Source: Pardosa pseudoannulata
Lineage: Eukaryota > Arthropoda > Arachnida > Araneae > Lycosidae
Length of the DNA: 64,000 bases
Reading direction: 5' to 3'
Assembly (NCBI GenBank): GCA_032207245.1
Contig: CM063509.1
Location: forward strand, 2,077,727-2,141,726
This document shows, one piece after another, positions 13,770 through 64,000 of the stretch; the first letter of the stretch is position 1, and every line of letters begins with the position of its first letter. A program made the translations under genes and the position numbers. The notes under the pieces are model-generated. The model searched no databases, had not been told where the DNA came from, and saw only the letters and a list, made by a program, of their open reading frames with translations.

Positions 13770-14470
13770 AACCGTCAACTTGAGAAGTACGACAACCAAA
13801 TGGGCAGACACTCTACTGAGCGTGCCATGGCTACATATAGGGAAACATAATTGCAGCCAAATTGGCCCCTTCGTAACGTTCGGTGAATCCCAGCAATTTG
13901 TCTATTAGTTCGTTTATTTATTTCAGTCAACCGAGGCAGGCACCTTATTCGCCAGTCAGACTGTTTTTGTTAAGGAAGCTGACTCTCGCAGTTATTTTGG
14001 TCGCACGGCAGACGTTAATGTGGCTTCAACTCTCACTCAGCGGCTACGATCTGTGTAATTTTGTGATTGGCTGAGTGGGGGAGGAAGCTGCATGATATAC
14101 CTGCTGCTGGGTATATAAGGCTGACAAGCAGGAGGCAAGCTATCCCTTTTTTGGTCAGCTGTGAGGGTAGCAGCACTTGTTCAGGCTGTATATAAAATTC
14201 CTTTAAATGACGTATTACATTAAATCGTTGTTTCTTAGTTATGTATCAGATTAGAAAATCCTTTTTTTGACTTTGTATTTTTTTTCTAATAGTTAATGGT
14301 ATTAGGGTTAAATGTTTTTCTGTAATATTATCAGAACCTTTTTTTGGTAATAGGCGATTGTTAAATGTATTATGTTTATTTTAACTTTTTTGAAAAACTT
14401 TTAGAACTTAAATAAAAAATGTTTAGTTCAAATACTCGATTTTTTATTTCTCATCATTCTGCACAAGCTT
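13770..14470 (+). promoter_or_regulatory. promoter-like or LTR-like segment
   Basis: GGGTATATAAGGCTG (14109-14123) is a good TATA-box context in GC-richer DNA. About 300 bp further, AATAAA occurs (14410-14415). TATA followed by a polyadenylation signal is the layout of a retrotransposon LTR. I found no TG...CA boundaries or second copy, so a real promoter is not excluded. Confidence 0.35.
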
Positions 14471-14639
14471 CCACTTTTAATATCTTTTGTATCAGAGATG
14501 TCCAGCACTATTAGGTAGCTGGTCATCAGGAAGGAACTAAATAGAATATATGAGGGTCGCGTAAGTGATAGAATGGACAGCAGAGGCTTTAATATTGACA
14601 GTGATTATTTGGTGGTGTATAAGAATGATATCCAAAATG

Positions 14640-14830
14640 ATAAATTTAATCTCCTGCTCTTAGCAGGGGAGAAATACCATTAAACGTTCAAAAGTGATGG
14701 GGTGGATTTCGAACTTGCTGTGAATTTTGCTAACCCTAAGTCATAAAAAATCCAACATGGATTCCTGTATCCATTCCAGGCACAACTGCTTCGTAAATTC
14801 ACAGACAGACAACTTAGGCTATTATTATAT
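14640..14830 (+). repeat. dispersed unclassified repeat, copy 1
   Basis: It shares GTTCAAAAGTGATGGGGTGG-like and GACAGACAACTTAGGCTATT-like words, inverted, with 25640-25790 and in part with 26195-26285. Ends and class are not resolved. Confidence 0.6.
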
Positions 14831-14899
14831 AAGGGATATGTAACTTTAGGAAGAGAAATTCAAAAATTTCTTGGCATACTAAAAAACGTATTATGAATA

Positions 14900-17800
14900 A
14901 ATTCATAAATAAACACAAACACAAAACAATTTAGTTAATCAACAACAATTTTATTACATTACTATGTAACTTTAATAAATGAAAAGACAACTTATTTATT
15001 TCGAATATAATTTCCATCCGACACAACTTGCTGAAAATTTCATTAAAAAGAAATTCGTATGTACATTCTAGATTCAATCTCTACTTTTAACTTTTATTAA
15101 ATAAAATCCATTTTTGAAATAAAACTATAAACTGTTTCAACTTTTAAAATACATAATGAAATTTAACTTGATTAGCCACTGCTCCTTATTTTTGATACTT
15201 TTAAGTACTCGGTGAGGGGGGAAAAACAAAGAAAAAGCCATTTTAACAGGAAAGTCTAACATTCGACTTGTTCTAACATTTTTAACATTTCCCATTGACT
15301 TTGACATCAAACTTAACCTTTCTTAAAATTAAAAATTGGATACAATTCCCATTTTAACAAGATAAACAATTTTGGATCATTTGTGCTGCTACAGGTCCTG
15401 TCGACTTTGCATTGGGTGCAAAAAAGATATATGCTATATTTTTTTCTACTAATGCATTCAACATTCATAAAAAACATTTTTCTCTCGAACCTGTAACAGT
15501 ATTTATCTAAATGGAATCGAGTTTAAAAAGAAAAAAAAATGTTATAATACAATATACACAGGCACATAAAAACATGTAAAAATCACATTTTAAGATGAAA
15601 AATGGACAAATTATGATTTTATTTACAGACATGCCATTCATGTAATGAAGCAGTGATTTATTCAATTCTTTCCATTTTGATCCAATTCAAGTCAAACAAC
15701 AAGATAAAAAAAAAAGTAACTTAACAAAGTCAAATTTGGAATAAAACAAGAAATTAAAAGATTTCATGGCTCATTGTCGTCTTTTTTACATTTTGAGAAC
15801 TCACGTCAATAGGATCACAATTCTAAATTTCAAGCAAACAAAATGCATATGTACATTGTTATCAAAAAACAAATATAAAAGGGAATGCTTCCTTCCCCCC
15901 ATCTGACCTCCCCCTTTTTTTTTAGAAATGGATCCCAAACTGTATTTTTCTTGGAAGTCAAAACATCAGGTACTAACACACTTGCAGCCAATCAGATGAG
16001 GGGGAGGAGAGAGCACAAGCCAATTTCGATAACAACAAAAGGAGTCGTACAAAAAAATAAGCAACAGCATAAACCAGTAACAAACATATCCCATAACGTC
16101 CAAACATAACAGTAGCGACTAAAGGAATCCAATATCACAAGCAGGCACCATTTTTTTTTCCTTTTTTTAATGTGTTTACCAGACTTAAAATCAATACCTG
16201 ATGAAGTCTAGTAACATAGACAAAATACCAAACTTCAATGACTGTACATGCCTGGACTATGTACAACCAGCACCGTCGCAAGAGCTTCCCCTCGAAATGG
16301 CTTTTCTTATATATATATATATATAATATGTATGTATATATATAAAAATAGGGTTTTCTACATGGCCAAAGTAACACCCAGATAGTACACATTCATCATA
16401 CACACTTCATATATTTACACTGTACAAGAAAAGAAAAAATGCAATGCACAAAAACCATGATGGTCAATTGAGAATTTTTGCATATTGTAGACACTACGAA
16501 AGCTTCAAAGCGTGCCAGAGTTACCAAATCCGAATTCATTGGCTCCAACCACAGATGTTCTTGTAACAAATTTGTGACTGGTGACACAATATGTACACAA
16601 CAATTTTTTGGAAAATTTCAAGGTATATTCCCTGGATTCATTTATGATTATTGATGCAGTAGTGGGGTACACTGCCTACTGGAGGTGAACAGAAACAAGT
16701 CGTACGGAGAACAAAATGTCCAGTTTATTTTTTATTTTTTTTTTTGATATTTTCTCTTTTTTTTCTTTTTTTTTTACTACCGTGACATCAAAAAGCAGAT
16801 TCAAAACACAGTTATAATTTAAAATACAAAGAAAACACAACAGAGAAATATAAGCAGACGTGTAGAGAAGTAACAAGGATCGATTTAACATTGATAGCTG
16901 TTTGTACTAAGACACTACACAAACAATGAGCTCCACACATGATAACCGACAAAATAAAGAGGAACATTTTTTTTTTGTTTTCTTGAAAACTGTTCACGGA
17001 ATGCTGCACTTGTCATCTGCGAGTTGACACACAATTAGTATTGCAGTTTTTGCATAGATACTGGAAGTGGATGACAGAGCACGAAACATATGGCACACAC
17101 AAACACAAAAAAACTCAGCATCAAAAAATGCACAGTATCACAGAATTTTCATTATAATGCATTACAACCAAACAGAAGACTCAGATGAAGGTATTTCGTT
17201 CTAACAAATATGGCACTTATATAAAAGGAATAATTAAAGCCATATTAATAAAAATTTGGCAACAGATGAAAAGCTAAGATGGCACACAAAATGGAAGGAC
17301 AAAGCGTGTCGTGTGCAATGAGAAGATGAAGTGCATAGCTATGTTATGTTCAAAAAGGCAAACCCCAAACTACACAATGCATCTAAAGGCCATTTTTTTT
17401 TTGGTTGTTTTTTACAATAAGGCAAGCACTAGGTAGAAAAACTTGTACTGTTCTATTCCTCAGTGGTGTGCAAGCGACCCTTACAAAGAAATGCCTCGAA
17501 TCTAATTGATCGTGTGTTTCACTTAAGGTACATTTATTGCTATCTACAATGAACACACTCCCAAACGACAAGTACAGCACCCCAATATCAAAACATATAG
17601 GACTCGAAATGATTTTTTCCAACAAAATTCGACTCTCCAAAACTACATTACAAAACTATTGTTAATATACTAGCTGACAAGAAGTTAGCTTATTTTTCCT
17701 TCAGAAGAAATCAATGGATTAAGTCACTAAAACCCTGGTGGAAATTATTCTTAAAAGTGCAAAGATTTGAACTGATACTCCCTGTTTTATTTACATGCTT

Positions 17801-19016
17801 CAAACCTTGGTTTGCCATCATCCATGTAACTCAATTTTCGAGATAATTACACATTATATATATTCTTAAAGTGCTATTAATTTTATGTGAATGCAAGGCA
17901 AGATATAAATTTAAATTACCAAGTTCTGAAGGAAAATATGCTAAGATGTAGCGACAACATATAATACTGTCTTCAGTAGAGGTGACAAATATATGGCCGT
18001 AATTATCGGAAATAACCTTTTTCTCGAGAGATCTATTTCAGAGAGATTTTATTCCAATCAGACTGTAGATTTAGTAAATTTTGGACAAGACTTCAGAATA
18101 CTTTGAGTGATGTTGTCCTTTTCTCTGGTATAAGTAAAAAGAAACTGATTGATTTTTTTTTTTTCGTCCAAGTTAGAGGGGTTACCTTATTAACACTATC
18201 TGCCTCAGAGAGAAAAATAGAAAGTAAGGCACTGCCTTTTTTGAAAGATCAAAAGTTAAGAATCATTTACAGCCTGGTTATTCTCTGCATATAAAGAAAT
18301 ATTAAAAAATAATTTCTCAGTATCACTTTTATGCCTTGAAAAACATTTTAAAGAGGCTTAAAGATACCAGCGGACACAAGAGCCCCCAGTATATTTGTCA
18401 CCTTCAAAAATGTCTTGCAAATATGATACAAAAAAAGTTTTCCCCTGCTGACAGGGAAAATGCCCTTTTATACATTTAGATCACCCGGATTTACACGACC
18501 AACTCTTTGAGCCAAAATTTCTTACACGTAGGAAGAGAGGAAAAATAGACAAGTGATTCTTCAAAATAAAACACAAAAGAGGGACTTCCTGCATACTTCC
18601 AAAATATGCAGTCCACCAAATCAACTACTATATGGAAATCTTTGTGCTACGTCCATTTGCGGCTAACACAATTTTGCCTCAAAAATGAATTCAATCGTCA
18701 CTTATTAACCAGTGGTTTGAAACCGTTCACATTTATATCAATCCACCGGAGTTGTCTCAGAATTGCCGAATTTTCTTCTCTTGATTCAAAGAAGGGAAGG
18801 AGGTGCAACATATCAAATTTCAGGTACTTGCTGCATAAAAGCGACATCTACAACAGTTTTAAAAATAATTAAGTTATGCAGGGAAGCCCCAATTGAAATC
18901 ACTCAAAAATGTGAGAAAAAGAAAAACCACTGATCACACAAATCCTAACAGACACGTGTTTCATTGAAACAAAAATCATAAAAGAACTCAAATGCTGACC
19001 AGCAATGTGTGATAGG
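14900..19016 (-). other. 3' flank of the gene, probably including a long 3' UTR
   Basis: No coding potential is convincing here, and the stretch 16400-19016 shows no recognisable transposon, unlike the introns. Several AATAAA signals on the minus strand (TTTATT on plus) lie between about 14945 and 15665, so a UTR of 3-4 kb is possible. The actual cleavage site cannot be chosen from sequence. A small (TA)n with TATG units sits at 16309-16342. Confidence 0.35.
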
Positions 19017-63974
<44,958 letters not shown>

Positions 63975-64000
63975 CTAAAATCAAAACAGAAAAATTAGAT

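Overview
The window looks like nuclear DNA from an arthropod, most plausibly a spider. It is very AT-rich, has introns of up to 8 kb, and carries many transposon remnants and (TA)n tracts. The recurring tRNA-derived SINE reminds me of spider genomes, but that is memory and inference, not a search. A block of 100 Ns (768-867) marks a scaffold gap.

The window holds one convincing host gene, on the minus strand, running in from beyond the right edge and ending with a TAG at 19017. I assembled 16 coding exons (63974 down to 19017; 2541 nt, 846 codons plus stop). All internal splice sites are GT-AG except one GC-AG, and the reading phase is unbroken from first to last. The C-terminal part has a conserved W-x-V-R-R-S-E-R-I-F-L motif, a Tudor-like region, a lysine/histidine-rich linker, and a C-terminal BAH domain. 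This is the architecture of the vertebrate BAHCC1/TNRC18 and arthropod winged eye family of chromatin readers. The 5' end and promoter lie outside the window.

Layout: 1-14900 is intergenic, with SINE pieces, a 737-bp tandem duplication, a minisatellite, a CAGGG-ended DNA transposon and a promoter-like or LTR-like segment. 14900-19016 is downstream sequence that probably contains the 3' UTR. 19017-63974 is the gene, and its introns hold most of the mobile DNA. These include a Ty1/copia retrotransposon with both LTRs (44999-50115), 61 nt from a splice donor; five copies of one DNA transposon with 5-bp target duplications; three other CAGG-ended elements with 6- or 8-bp duplications (a fourth, with 6 bp, lies in the intergenic part); three copies of a TA-duplicating element; two inverted copies of a TTAA-duplicating element; solo LTR-like pieces; and SINEs with clean 14-15 bp target duplications, one of them inside a decayed LINE.

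I found no CRISPR array, rRNA or functional tRNA gene, and no wholly new gene system. The strongest unexpected content is the set of non-autonomous transposon families whose termini and target duplications can be read directly, and the complete gene model for the C-terminal part of the BAH/Tudor protein.
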